The notes beneath the pieces were generated by a model. The model saw nothing but the letters and a program-made list of their open reading frames with translations. It did not search any database and was not told where the DNA came from. A stretch of 64,000 nucleotides of DNA from Microbacterium sp. Clip185 (GTDB taxonomy: Bacteria > Actinomycetota > Actinomycetes > Actinomycetales > Microbacteriaceae), in assembly GCF_028743715.1 (NCBI RefSeq), contig NZ_CP117996.1:1612001-1676000 (forward strand), read 5' to 3'. Position numbers and translations under genes: made by a program. This document shows, piece by piece, positions 14,458-22,793 of the stretch. Within the stretch, counting starts at the first letter, position 1, and every line of letters begins with the position of its first letter.

Positions 14458-16929
14458 TCAGACGCCGGCGTACGCGACGATGCCGCGACGCACCGAGTCG
14501 AGCGCGGTGCGCGCAGTGCCGGCCAGCGGCGCGTCTGCGACGAGCGAGAGTTGATCGAGCAGGTCGATGGTCTGCTTGGCCCATCGAACGAAGTCGCCGG
14601 CAGCCATGTCGGCCTCCGTGAGCACGCGATCGAGGATAGACCCCCGCGCCCAGGAGTACATCGCCTGCGAGAGGCCGGCGGCGGGCGGTGTGGAACCCGG
14701 GAGGTGGTGGTCGCGCTCGAGATCGTCCAGCCGCTGCCAGAGATCCTCGGTGGCGGTCAATGCGGTGCGGAAGGCACCGCGTGGCAGTCCCCTCTCCCCC
14801 ATTCCCGCCTCGTCACGGCGGGGTTCGTAGACGAGCGCGCACACCAGTGCTGCGAGCGACGGCGCGTCCAGACGGTCCCAGATCCCGGTGCGCAGAGACT
14901 CCGCGACGAGGAGATCGCGCTCTCCGTAGATGCGTCGCATCCTCCGGCCCGACGCAGTGAGGACGGTGCGCCCCGCATCGTCACGGGCCACGTAGTCGAG
15001 CTCGCTCAGGACGTCCACCACACGGTCGAAGACGCGTGCGACGGTGCCGGTGCGCGAGGAGATCTGCCCGCGCATACGCTCTACGCGCTTGTTCAGCTTG
15101 AGATAGCGTTCCGCCCACCGTGCGTGAGATTCACGCTCTGGGCACGAGTGGCAGGGGTGATGCTGGAGCCGGCGTCGAAGCGATTGGATGCGCCGGGTGC
15201 GTTCGTCGCGCGTCGCACGGGACGCATTCGCGTCTTTACGGCCCAGCTTCTCCAATTCGGAGACGTCCTGGCGCAGCTGCGCGTACTCCTCGTAGTCACC
15301 GCGGTCGCAGGTCATCGCCTCCCGGTATCCGGCCAGTGACTCCTCGGCCGCGCGTACCTCGCGGGCCAGACCCACCACGGAGCGGTCCGCCTGGAACTGT
15401 GCGAACGACGATTCGAGGATCTCGCGCGCTCGGGCGCGGCCGAACTGGTCGATCAGGTTGACCGCCATGTTGTACGTGGGCCGGAAGCTCGAATTCAGCG
15501 GGTAGGTGCGCCGAGAGGCGAGGGCCGCGACCGCCTGGGGATCCATCGATTCGCTCCACTGCACGACGGCGTGTCCCTCGACGTCGATACCGCGACGCCC
15601 GGCCCGACCGGTCAGCTGGGTGTACTCCCCCGAGGTGATGGCGACACGCGCCTCCCCGTTGAACTTCTCGAGCTTCTCGAGCACGACGGTGCGCGCAGGC
15701 ATGTTGATGCCCAGCGCGAGCGTCTCGGTCGCGAAGACCACCTTGACGAGCTTGCGACGAAACAGCTCCTCGACGATCTCTTTGAATGCGGGCAGCAGAC
15801 CCGCGTGGTGCGCGGCGACACCGCGCTCGAGGTTCTCGCGCCACTCCCAGAAACCCAGCACAGCCAGGTCTTCGTCGGGGAGATTACGCGTGCGCTCCTC
15901 GACGATCTCCCGGATGCTGCGCCGTTCGTCCGCATCCGTCAAGCGCAGACCCGACCGACGAACCTGCTGGACCGCCCCGTCGCATCCTGCTCGGGAGAAG
16001 ATGAAGAAGATGGCCGGCAAGAGGTTCGCGCGCCCCAGCAGGTCGACCACCTCAGGCCGGTCGATGCGCTCGAGTCGTCGCGTACTGCCTGAACGCAACT
16101 GCTTCGTTCCGTGTCGGCGCGGGCGGCGGTGCGCGTCTGCACCCCGTCGTGCGTGCTGGCCGTAGCTCTTGCGCTCGTGACCGGGACCTCCACCGGAGCG
16201 GATGCGCAGCAGCTCCTGGTTCACCTGCGCGGCGGCGACTCCGGCCCGGTCGTCGAACAGCGGCAGCAGATCGCCACGCACCAGCACGTGCTGTTCGAGC
16301 GGCACCGGTCGGGTCTCCGACACGATGATGTCGGTCTCGCCGCGCACGGTGTCGAGCCAGTCGCCGAACTCCTCGGCGTTCGACACGGTCGCCGACAGCG
16401 AGACGAGTCGCACGCTCTCGGGAAGGTGGATGATGACCTCTTCCCACACGGCACCGCGGAAGCGATCGGCCAGGTAGTGCACTTCATCCATCACGACGAA
16501 GCGGAGATCGCGCAACGCCGACGATCCCGCATACAGCATGTTGCGCAGCACCTCGGTGGTCATCACTACGATGCGCGCATTGCCGTTGATGTTGGTGTCG
16601 CCGGTCAACAGGCCGACGTTCTCCGCGCCGTACACCTCGGTCAGCTCTCGGAACTTCTGATTCGACAACGCCTTCATCGGCGTCGTGTAGAAGGCCTTGT
16701 CGCGCGAGGTGAGCATGGCCAGATGGATGGCGAACTCGCCGACGATCGTCTTTCCCGCACCCGTGGGAGCGGCGACGAGAACGCTCCGCCCCTCCTCGAG
16801 GGACGCGCAGCCCTCGAGTTGGAAGGGATCGAGCTCGAACCGCTGCGCGGCCGCGAAGGCCGCCGTCTCAGGGTGCGATGCCCGCGACTGAGCCGCGGCA
16901 AACCTCTCGGCTGCGGAGAGCTCCGTCAC
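14458..16929 (-). CDS. helY: DEAD/DEAH-box RNA helicase HelY (Ski2/Mtr4-like)
   Basis: An 823-residue superfamily 2 helicase. Walker A is AAPTGAGKT (residues 53-61), motif II is DEVH (148-151), motif III is SLSATVSN, and motif VI is QLTGRAGRRGID. The C-terminal half carries a DSHCT-like domain (SYEPRR-type segment, YSWARG). It probably works in RNA processing or decay. The GTG at 16929 overlaps the tatC stop (GTGA), so translation is coupled. A much longer open frame upstream only reflects the antisense of tatC. A basic insert between motifs III and IV (around residues 255-300) looks like a disordered linker. The tatA-tatC-helY order is the same as in mycobacteria. Confidence 0.92.
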   Translation of the reverse strand: MTELSAAERFAAAQSRASHPETAAFAAAQRFELDPFQLEGCASLEEGRSVLVAAPTGAGKTIVGEFAIHLAMLTSRDKAFYTTPMKALSNQKFRELTEVYGAENVGLLTGDTNINGNARIVVMTTEVLRNMLYAGSSALRDLRFVVMDEVHYLADRFRGAVWEEVIIHLPESVRLVSLSATVSNAEEFGDWLDTVRGETDIIVSETRPVPLEQHVLVRGDLLPLFDDRAGVAAAQVNQELLRIRSGGGPGHERKSYGQHARRGADAHRRPRRHGTKQLRSGSTRRLERIDRPEVVDLLGRANLLPAIFFIFSRAGCDGAVQQVRRSGLRLTDADERRSIREIVEERTRNLPDEDLAVLGFWEWRENLERGVAAHHAGLLPAFKEIVEELFRRKLVKVVFATETLALGINMPARTVVLEKLEKFNGEARVAITSGEYTQLTGRAGRRGIDVEGHAVVQWSESMDPQAVAALASRRTYPLNSSFRPTYNMAVNLIDQFGRARAREILESSFAQFQADRSVVGLAREVRAAEESLAGYREAMTCDRGDYEEYAQLRQDVSELEKLGRKDANASRATRDERTRRIQSLRRRLQHHPCHSCPERESHARWAERYLKLNKRVERMRGQISSRTGTVARVFDRVVDVLSELDYVARDDAGRTVLTASGRRMRRIYGERDLLVAESLRTGIWDRLDAPSLAALVCALVYEPRRDEAGMGERGLPRGAFRTALTATEDLWQRLDDLERDHHLPGSTPPAAGLSQAMYSWARGSILDRVLTEADMAAGDFVRWAKQTIDLLDQLSLVADAPLAGTARTALDSVRRGIVAYAGV

Positions 16930-17735
16930 AGCGTTGTATCCATCAGCGCCGCCTCGCGCTTCCGGCGCCGACGGTCGAAGATGATCGACAGGCCCGCCGC
17001 TGCGAAGAACAACACGATCAGGATGGCGCCGAGCAGGAGCATGCTGACCACATCCGCGGCGGGGGTGGCCACGGCCGCGAAGACCGTTGCCGCGAGGACC
17101 GCGACGCGCCACCCCTTCAGGATGGCCATCCCCGACATGATGCCGGCGAGATTCAGGGCGACCAGGAAAACAGGCAGGACGAAGGAGACACCCACGACGA
17201 TCATCAGTTTGAAGACGAAGTCGTAGTACTCGGATGCGGAGTAGAAGTTGACGGCGCCCTGCGGCGTGAAGCTCCACATCACCTCGATGACGTGGGGCAT
17301 GACGAGCACCGCCACGTAGCATCCGGCGAAGAACAGGGGGATGGCCGCCGCGACAAAGCCGATCGTGTACCGGATCTCTTTGCGGGTGAGACCCGGCATG
17401 ACGAACGCCCAAATCTGCCACAGCCAGACGGGAGCCGAGAAGAAGATGCCGATCGTGACCGCAATCCGCATCCTCATCTCGAACGCAGAGGTGACGGTCG
17501 GGAAGTTGAGTGCGGAGAAATCGTCGCCCCGCTGCCTCGCCACGTACTCGATGGGCGCCATCAGCCAGTCGAGGATTGGCTGAGTGACGAACAACGCGAC
17601 GATCATCGCGGCGACCAGAGCGATGGCACCGATCATGAGGCGGCGCCGCAACTCGATGAGGTGCTGCCCCAACGACATGCGCTTCTCGCGGCGCGGCTCC
17701 TCAGCTCCCGTGATGGGCGAGGCCGGGGCTGTCAC
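16926..17735 (-). CDS. tatC: Sec-independent protein translocase subunit TatC
   Basis: A 269-residue membrane protein of the twin-arginine translocase that recognises Tat signal peptides. Six membrane helices follow the typical cytoplasmic start MSLGQHLIELRRRL; the conserved helix after FVMPGLTRKE and a Glu-containing loop are present. The chosen GTG start (17735) lies 6 bases after the tatA stop; an internal ATG before SLGQHLIELR could also be used. It works with TatA upstream. A likely Tat substrate encoded in this window is the phospholipase-like protein at 31366. Confidence 0.93.
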   Translation of the reverse strand: MTAPASPITGAEEPRREKRMSLGQHLIELRRRLMIGAIALVAAMIVALFVTQPILDWLMAPIEYVARQRGDDFSALNFPTVTSAFEMRMRIAVTIGIFFSAPVWLWQIWAFVMPGLTRKEIRYTIGFVAAAIPLFFAGCYVAVLVMPHVIEVMWSFTPQGAVNFYSASEYYDFVFKLMIVVGVSFVLPVFLVALNLAGIMSGMAILKGWRVAVLAATVFAAVATPAADVVSMLLLGAILIVLFFAAAGLSIIFDRRRRKREAALMDTTL

Positions 17736-17741
17736 GGCCGG

Positions 17742-17996
17742 TCAGGCGCGGGTTTCGGGCGAGGTCCCCGTCTCGGGAGCCTTCGGCGTGGACTCTGCCG
17801 GAGCCGGCGACGGCGCAACGGTCGTCGCTGTGGACGAGGCCGCGGCGTCGTCCTCCTTCATGGCCTTCATCTCACCGCGGAACACCCGGGCGGACTGTCC
17901 CACGCTCTTGGCCAGAGCCGGCAGCTTGGCAGCGCCGAAGAGGAGCAGAATCACCGCGAGGATGACCAGCAGGTGCGGCCAACCGAAAGCGCCCAT
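17742..17996 (-). CDS. tatA: Sec-independent protein translocase subunit TatA
   Basis: An 84-residue pore-forming Tat subunit. It has one short N-terminal membrane helix (HLLVILAVILLLFGA), the FG hinge, an amphipathic helix (KLPALAKSVGQSARVFRGEM), and a charged Ala/Thr/Pro-rich tail. ATG 17996 was chosen because GGAG lies 6 bases upstream and the protein then begins directly before the helix; 15 further upstream residues are not family-like. There is no separate tatB here, as is usual in many actinobacterial operons. Confidence 0.93.
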   Translation of the reverse strand: MGAFGWPHLLVILAVILLLFGAAKLPALAKSVGQSARVFRGEMKAMKEDDAAASSTATTVAPSPAPAESTPKAPETGTSPETRA

Positions 17997-18059
17997 GGAG
18001 ATCTCCAAAAGTTCGAGGTGACCCCAGTGTAACCCGCGCACCCGCGACAGGGCCGGGGG

Positions 18060-19031
18060 TCAGGCGGAGTGTTCGTACTGCGCCAAGCCTGCGTGCGCCC
18101 AGGACGCGGCAGCTCGCCGGGCCTCCTCCGGCGCCAGGATCTCGACGTCGCCCGCGCGCCGGGCCGCGAGCCGACGCAGAACTCCTTCGTCCGCCAAGCG
18201 CACCGTCGCGGTCGCCATGCCGCCGGAGGTCTCGATCTCGGCATGGGTGAGGAACTCTCCGAGAAGCGGTGCCACAGCCTCCGGGAACCGCAGCCGCGCC
18301 ACGATATCGCCCTGGAGGGTGTCGAACAGGGCGGGGAGCGGATCCGCGCCATGCGTCACGGGGATGTCGGTGACCTCCACATCGGATACCCGATCGAGGT
18401 GGAACGTGCGCGTCGCCTGGCGCAGGTGGCACCAGCCCTGGAGGTACCACTGTCCGTCGGCGATGTGCACCTTGACCGGGTCGACCGTGCGGGTCGTCGC
18501 GGCCGCATCCGGGGTCTTGTACGAGAACGAGACGGCACGTCCGCGACGGAGTGCCTCGTCGACGCGCTCTCGCACCTGGTCGACGGGAGCGGGAGCGACG
18601 ATGACGTCGGCCGGAGCCGCGGCTGCTCCGCGCGCGAGCTTCGCGAGAAGGCCCTCCACAAGCGCGGAATCGCTCACGCCGGGCAGCGATCCCGTGAGCT
18701 GGAGACCGGCGAGCAAAGCCGCGGCCTCGCGGGCCGTCAAGCGAGGCGCACGCTCGAGCCCGACGGTGTGCGTCAGTGCGATGCGATCCTGCGTGTCGAG
18801 CAGATCCCAGTCGATGTCGAAGAGATCGCCGGGCAGCGACCAGAAGCCGCCTTCGCCGGGGCGGCCGATGACCGTCAACTTCTCCACCATCCCCCGCATC
18901 TGCGCGGGGCTCACCTCGAAGTCCCGCGCAGCCTCGTCCAGGGCGACGTCGCCGCGCTCGAGGAGGTACGGCACGAGCTGCATGATCAAGGCAGCGCGCT
19001 CGGTGGCCACCAGTGCGCGCGAGGCGCTCAC
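18060..19031 (-). CDS. pafC: WYL-domain transcriptional regulator PafC
   Basis: A 323-residue protein with an N-terminal winged-helix (residues 10-70, DVALDEAARDFEVSPAQMRGMVEKL) and a WYL domain (about 150-230, with QWYLQGWCHLR). In mycobacteria PafB and PafC form a heterodimer that activates the LexA-independent DNA damage regulon. The GTG start overlaps the pafB stop (GTGA), as expected for proteins made in equal amounts. There is a 63-base gap before tatA. Assignment rests on domain structure plus the pafB-pafC-tatA-tatC-helY gene order. Confidence 0.92.
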   Translation of the reverse strand: MSASRALVATERAALIMQLVPYLLERGDVALDEAARDFEVSPAQMRGMVEKLTVIGRPGEGGFWSLPGDLFDIDWDLLDTQDRIALTHTVGLERAPRLTAREAAALLAGLQLTGSLPGVSDSALVEGLLAKLARGAAAAPADVIVAPAPVDQVRERVDEALRRGRAVSFSYKTPDAAATTRTVDPVKVHIADGQWYLQGWCHLRQATRTFHLDRVSDVEVTDIPVTHGADPLPALFDTLQGDIVARLRFPEAVAPLLGEFLTHAEIETSGGMATATVRLADEGVLRRLAARRAGDVEILAPEEARRAAASWAHAGLAQYEHSA

Positions 19032-20023
19032 GAGCGTTCTCCGTGCAACGCGATCACCGCGCGGAGCCGCTCGATCACGAGCTGGCGGAGATGCGGCGGA
19101 TCCACCACGCGCGCTTCGGGACCATAAGAGGCGAGCTCATCAGCGAGGATGTGTGCGTCGACGTACGGAACAAGGATGCCTTGAGGCGCGGAACGCCCTC
19201 GGCGAGACAGTCGAAGGGCGGCCTCGGTTCCGGGATGCACTTCGATGAGAGCCTCCTGTCGTGCCGCGAGCTCCCGAAGCTCGTGCAACGCTCGCTCCCC
19301 GGCGCCCGCACGCAGTGAGGGGTCGAAACCCTCCTTGGTGATCTGCACCGCGTCGGTGATGCGGGACAGGAGGAAGGTGCGCTCTGCGCCGAGCGTGACG
19401 TCCGTGCCGTAGACGTGCCATCTGGCTTCGTACTCGACGAGAGCCAGCGGTCGCACCCGGCGACGCCGAGCCGTCGACTCCCCCGGCCGTACATAGGTGA
19501 ACGAGACGACGCGCGCCTGCTCGATGGCGCGCTGCAGGGGCGCGAACGCCGTGTCGCGAACACTGATGCGCGGCGCATAGCCGACGATCTCAGCGTCGAC
19601 TTCGTTGCCCAGTGCCCGGATCTTGCGCAGCCCGCTTCGTGCGGGCAACGACATGCTGTTCTCACTCCAGACAGAGCCCGCGAGATTCAGCAGGGCGATC
19701 TCCGCCGGCGTGAACGTCATGTCTTCGGGGAGCGCGTACTCCGCCGTCGGCACACGATAGCGCGCCTCGCGGAGGTCATCCGGGTCGGCGTGGTCTCCGA
19801 TGGTCTCGATGGGAACGCCCAGCGCGCGCAGGTTCTCCTTGTCGCGCTCGAACATCTTCTCCAGGGCGGTCTTCGAGGCACCGGAATCCGCCTGTTCCCG
19901 GTAGCCCGAGACGGATCGCAGGATCGTGTCCTTGGTGAGGCCCTGCTCCGTCGCCATGAGCGCGACGGCGAGATTCACCAAGCGCTCCTCGGGCGCGACG
20001 GAACTCGCTTCGTTCATGGGCAC
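19028..20023 (-). CDS. pafB: WYL-domain transcriptional regulator PafB
   Basis: A 331-residue partner of PafC, with a helix-turn-helix (residues 10-80, LTKDTILRSVSGYREQ and DKENLRALGVPIE) and a WYL-type domain (around 165-235, with ARWHVYG). The start is ambiguous: ATG at 20029, GTG at 20023 and ATG at 20017 are in frame. I chose GTG 20023 because TAGGAT (20035-20030) lies exactly 6 bases before it, matching the leaderless spacing seen throughout this window. GGGGG before ATG 20017 is a possible alternative ribosome binding site. It is known as part of the proteasome accessory factor locus, but no proteasome genes adjoin it here. Confidence 0.92.
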   Translation of the reverse strand: MPMNEASSVAPEERLVNLAVALMATEQGLTKDTILRSVSGYREQADSGASKTALEKMFERDKENLRALGVPIETIGDHADPDDLREARYRVPTAEYALPEDMTFTPAEIALLNLAGSVWSENSMSLPARSGLRKIRALGNEVDAEIVGYAPRISVRDTAFAPLQRAIEQARVVSFTYVRPGESTARRRRVRPLALVEYEARWHVYGTDVTLGAERTFLLSRITDAVQITKEGFDPSLRAGAGERALHELRELAARQEALIEVHPGTEAALRLSRRGRSAPQGILVPYVDAHILADELASYGPEARVVDPPHLRQLVIERLRAVIALHGERS

Positions 20024-20066
20024 CCCCATATCCTAGGCGCGCCGCCGAGCGCCGGCGCGGCGGGGT

Positions 20067-20978
20067 TCAGCCCAGCGAGCCGAGGATGTCGATCACGTAG
20101 ATCGAAGCGTCGGAGGAAGCATCGGCGGGCGGCTCGACGACCAGCACCTGAGACCCGATCGGAAGACCGGCGATCGTCTGTGAGACGACGGAATCGCCGC
20201 CGAGCGCGACAGCGTCGGGCTTGTCGTCCCACGTGGTCTTGGTGACGCGCTTGCTCTTCCAGTCGACCTGCAGCACGTTCACCACGACGGTCGAACCGTC
20301 GGCGGGGACGTCGTGGTCGCCCTTCTTCAGGACCTCCACTTTGCGCTCGGACGGAGCAGCGCCATCGGGCACGACGACGCCGGGGTGGCCGTCGTCGGTA
20401 AGTACGACCGAAGGCATGCCGTGCGCCTCGTTGTACTGCGGCGCACCGTCGGCAGCCGCGAGCATCACCGAACGCAGATCCAGGACAGCCACCAGCGGGG
20501 TTCCCTCGGGAAGCCGCAGCTGCTGCAGGAATCCGGACTCGATCTGATCGGCGGGAAGGCCGATGACGATCCGTGAACCACCCGTCGCGCACTCCAGAGC
20601 GCTCTTCAGGCCGGGCATCGCCTGGGTGAGCCCGTTCAGCGGGAGGTAGAGCGGCTTGTCGTAGCCCTCGGCGGCCAGAACTTCACCGCTGGTCGCGTCA
20701 GCGAGGGTGAAGCCCACATCCACCACCTGGTTGTCCGCGACGATCGCGCTGCCGTCTCCGGCGACGAGGTCGTCGTACTGCACGCCGTCCAGGTTCATCG
20801 GCGACGAGACCTGCACCGTGGGGGCGACCGTGTTGTCGTCGCCGGAGACGGTGACGAGCGAGCCGATCGAGCCGGCGGACGCGGGGCGGTCGCACCCTGA
20901 TGCTGCCGATGACGAGCATCCGACGAGGGCCAGGGTCATCAGGCCGACTGCGGCGGCCGCGGCGGGAAGTCTGCGCAC
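20067..20978 (-). CDS. FKBP-type peptidyl-prolyl isomerase-like lipoprotein
   Basis: A 303-residue exported lipoprotein. The signal peptide ends in a lipobox (LVGC, Cys at about residue 21). Two FKBP-like halves follow. The C-terminal one (VVVNVLQVDWKSKRV... IAGLPIGSQVLVVEPP) keeps the strand pattern but lacks most proline-binding aromatic residues, so isomerase activity is uncertain. Homologues occupy the same position, between the proteasome genes and pafB, in other actinobacteria. GTG 20978 lies 6 bases after TAGACT (20990-20985), which is inside the end of trmI, so it can be transcribed separately without a leader. Confidence 0.85.
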   Translation of the reverse strand: MRRLPAAAAAVGLMTLALVGCSSSAASGCDRPASAGSIGSLVTVSGDDNTVAPTVQVSSPMNLDGVQYDDLVAGDGSAIVADNQVVDVGFTLADATSGEVLAAEGYDKPLYLPLNGLTQAMPGLKSALECATGGSRIVIGLPADQIESGFLQQLRLPEGTPLVAVLDLRSVMLAAADGAPQYNEAHGMPSVVLTDDGHPGVVVPDGAAPSERKVEVLKKGDHDVPADGSTVVVNVLQVDWKSKRVTKTTWDDKPDAVALGGDSVVSQTIAGLPIGSQVLVVEPPADASSDASIYVIDILGSLG

Positions 20979-20982
20979 CGGA

Positions 20983-21999
20983 TCAGTCTACGTGCTCGTC
21001 GGAGCCGACTTCCGCCGCTGCCTGGCGTGCGCCGGCGGCCGCGCGCTGCGCCTCGCGCACGCGCTTGCGAAGGTTCTTGTCCGTGATCTGCCGCTCCCCC
21101 ACCGCACCCGGCGTCCACAGCTCCACATCCTCGTCGCTGTAGCTCGACTTCGAGGCACGCCGCTTCTGCTCGGGCAGCACGGCGCCCGGAGCGAGTCGGC
21201 GTGCCGTCAGGAGGAAGCCGGTGTGAGCGACCATGCGGTGATCCGGACGTACCGCCAGCCCCTCGACGTGCCAGCCGCGCACGAGTGTCTCGCTGGCTTC
21301 CGGGTCGGTGAACAGCTCGGTCTGACGGATGTACTCCGCGACGCGGCTGAGCTGCGTGGCGGTGGCCACGTAGCAGATGACCACACCGCCGGGCGCGAGC
21401 GCCTCGGCGACGACGTCGATGCATTCCCAGGGCGCCAGCATGTCGAGAACGACGCGGTCGACGGATGCCGGCTCGACCGCCTGGGGAAGCCTTTCGACGA
21501 GGTCCCCGACCTCGAGGGTCCAGTTCTCGGGCACGGCGCCGAGGAAGGTCTCGACGTTCGCGCGCGCGACCTCGGCGAAGTCCTCCCGCCTTTCGAACGA
21601 CGTGAGCCGTCCCGCTGCTCCGACTCCACGCAGGAGCCAGAGCGCGAGCGCACCCGAGCCGACCCCCGCCTCCACGACCACCGCCCCGGGGAAGATGTCT
21701 GCCTGCGCGACGATCTGCGCCGCATCCTTCGGATAGACGATCGCCGCACCGCGCGGCATCGACATGACGAAGTCGCGCAGCAGCGGACGCAGAGCGAGGT
21801 ATTCGTGACCGCCGCTGTTGGCGACGACGGACCCGTCCGGCAGCCCTTCGAGGTCACGGTGACGCAGCACGCCGTGGTGCGTGTGCAACTCGCCGCCGTC
21901 CTTCAGCGTGATCGTGTGCAAGCGACCCTTCGGGCCGGTCAGCTGAATGCGGTCGCCATAGCGGAAGGGTCCGCGAGGGGCGGAGGCGGGAGTGGTCAT
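20983..21999 (-). CDS. trmI: tRNA (adenine-58-N1)-methyltransferase TrmI
   Basis: A 338-residue class I SAM-dependent enzyme that methylates A58 in the tRNA T-loop. It has the N-terminal beta-domain (FRYGDRIQLTGPKGRLHTITL), then the Rossmann fold with VVEAGVGSGALALWLL (SAM-binding motif I) and VDRVVLDMLAPWE (motif IV). The C-terminal tail after residue 275 is Lys/Arg-rich and probably disordered. ATG 21999 overlaps the HAD gene stop (ATGA). Only four bases separate its stop from the FKBP gene. In many relatives the mpa-dop-pup-prc-pafA genes lie in exactly this gap. Confidence 0.93.
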   Translation of the reverse strand: MTTPASAPRGPFRYGDRIQLTGPKGRLHTITLKDGGELHTHHGVLRHRDLEGLPDGSVVANSGGHEYLALRPLLRDFVMSMPRGAAIVYPKDAAQIVAQADIFPGAVVVEAGVGSGALALWLLRGVGAAGRLTSFERREDFAEVARANVETFLGAVPENWTLEVGDLVERLPQAVEPASVDRVVLDMLAPWECIDVVAEALAPGGVVICYVATATQLSRVAEYIRQTELFTDPEASETLVRGWHVEGLAVRPDHRMVAHTGFLLTARRLAPGAVLPEQKRRASKSSYSDEDVELWTPGAVGERQITDKNLRKRVREAQRAAAGARQAAAEVGSDEHVD

Positions 22000-22682
22000 C
22001 GTGCGACGTCCTCGAGTTCGTGGTGTGCGGTGAACAGGCGCGCGATGTCGTCGGCGCCGGTATCGGCGAGTGAGGGCCACAGGGCTGCGGCGCCGACGCC
22101 CTCGAGCGAGACCATGTGGGGAACACCCAGCGCAACCGTGCCGGCGGCGATGGCCGAGCGCAGCCCGTTCGGCGAGTCCTCGATCGCGACGGTGCGCGCC
22201 GGATCGACGCCGAGCGAGGCGCAGGCCTGCAGGTACGGGTCGGGGAAGGGCTTCGGACGGGTGGCCTCGTCTCCGGCGATCACGAGGTCGAAGGCGTCGA
22301 AGTCGATGAGCTCGACGACCGCATCCGCCATGCGACGCAGCGACATGGTCACCAGGGCGGTACGGACCCCCGCCGCGCGGAGACTCGAGAGAAGCTCCCG
22401 CGCGCCAGGGCGGAACGGCACGCCGTCCTCCCTGAGCGAGCGCATGACACGCGTCGTCAGAGTGTCGATGATCTCCTGCTCGGGCAGGCGCACACCGGCA
22501 CCCTGAAGAAGACGCGCCGCGTCGTCGAGCCCGAGACCCACCAGGCCCAACGCCTGTTCATGGGTCCAGACGCCGCCGTGCGCGGCGACGAGCGGACCCT
22601 CGGCCGCCATCCAATAGGGCTCAGTGTCGACGAGTGTGCCGTCCATGTCCCACAGGACGGCGTCGGGAAGCTGGGGGTTCAC
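21996..22682 (-). CDS. HAD family hydrolase (beta-phosphoglucomutase-like)
   Basis: A 228-residue haloacid dehalogenase superfamily phosphatase. Motif I is DMDGTLVDTEP (nucleophile Asp and acid/base Asp), motif II is TMS, motif III Lys lies in TRPKPFPDPY, and motif IV is AIEDSPNG. The helical cap between motifs I and II is of subfamily I (beta-phosphoglucomutase type). The substrate is unknown. GTG 22682 follows TAGCAT (22694-22689) by 6 bases, suggesting that the leftward HAD-trmI operon begins with a leaderless mRNA here. Confidence 0.88.
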   Translation of the reverse strand: MNPQLPDAVLWDMDGTLVDTEPYWMAAEGPLVAAHGGVWTHEQALGLVGLGLDDAARLLQGAGVRLPEQEIIDTLTTRVMRSLREDGVPFRPGARELLSSLRAAGVRTALVTMSLRRMADAVVELIDFDAFDLVIAGDEATRPKPFPDPYLQACASLGVDPARTVAIEDSPNGLRSAIAAGTVALGVPHMVSLEGVGAAALWPSLADTGADDIARLFTAHHELEDVAR

Positions 22683-22793
22683 CGTCCCATGCTACGAGGC
22701 GCCCCGGCCGAGCCCGCGCCATGCGAGGTCGCTGCGCCTATCCTGGAACGATCCCCGCGTCGCCGAGCGGCCACGGGGAGAGAGGGAGTCACG

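Noticed and set aside
16111..17226. Long plus-strand open frame opposite helY and tatC
   Set aside because: Low-complexity Arg/His/Gln-rich translation and no start context; it is the antisense of two secure genes.
16930..17421. Upstream extension of the helY reading frame
   Set aside because: It runs through tatC in another frame and has no helicase-like sequence; the GTG at 16929 overlapping the tatC stop fits better.
20979..20982. Search for a pup-like small gene at the trmI/FKBP junction
   Set aside because: Only four bases are available and no short frame ending in GGE or GGQ was found around it.
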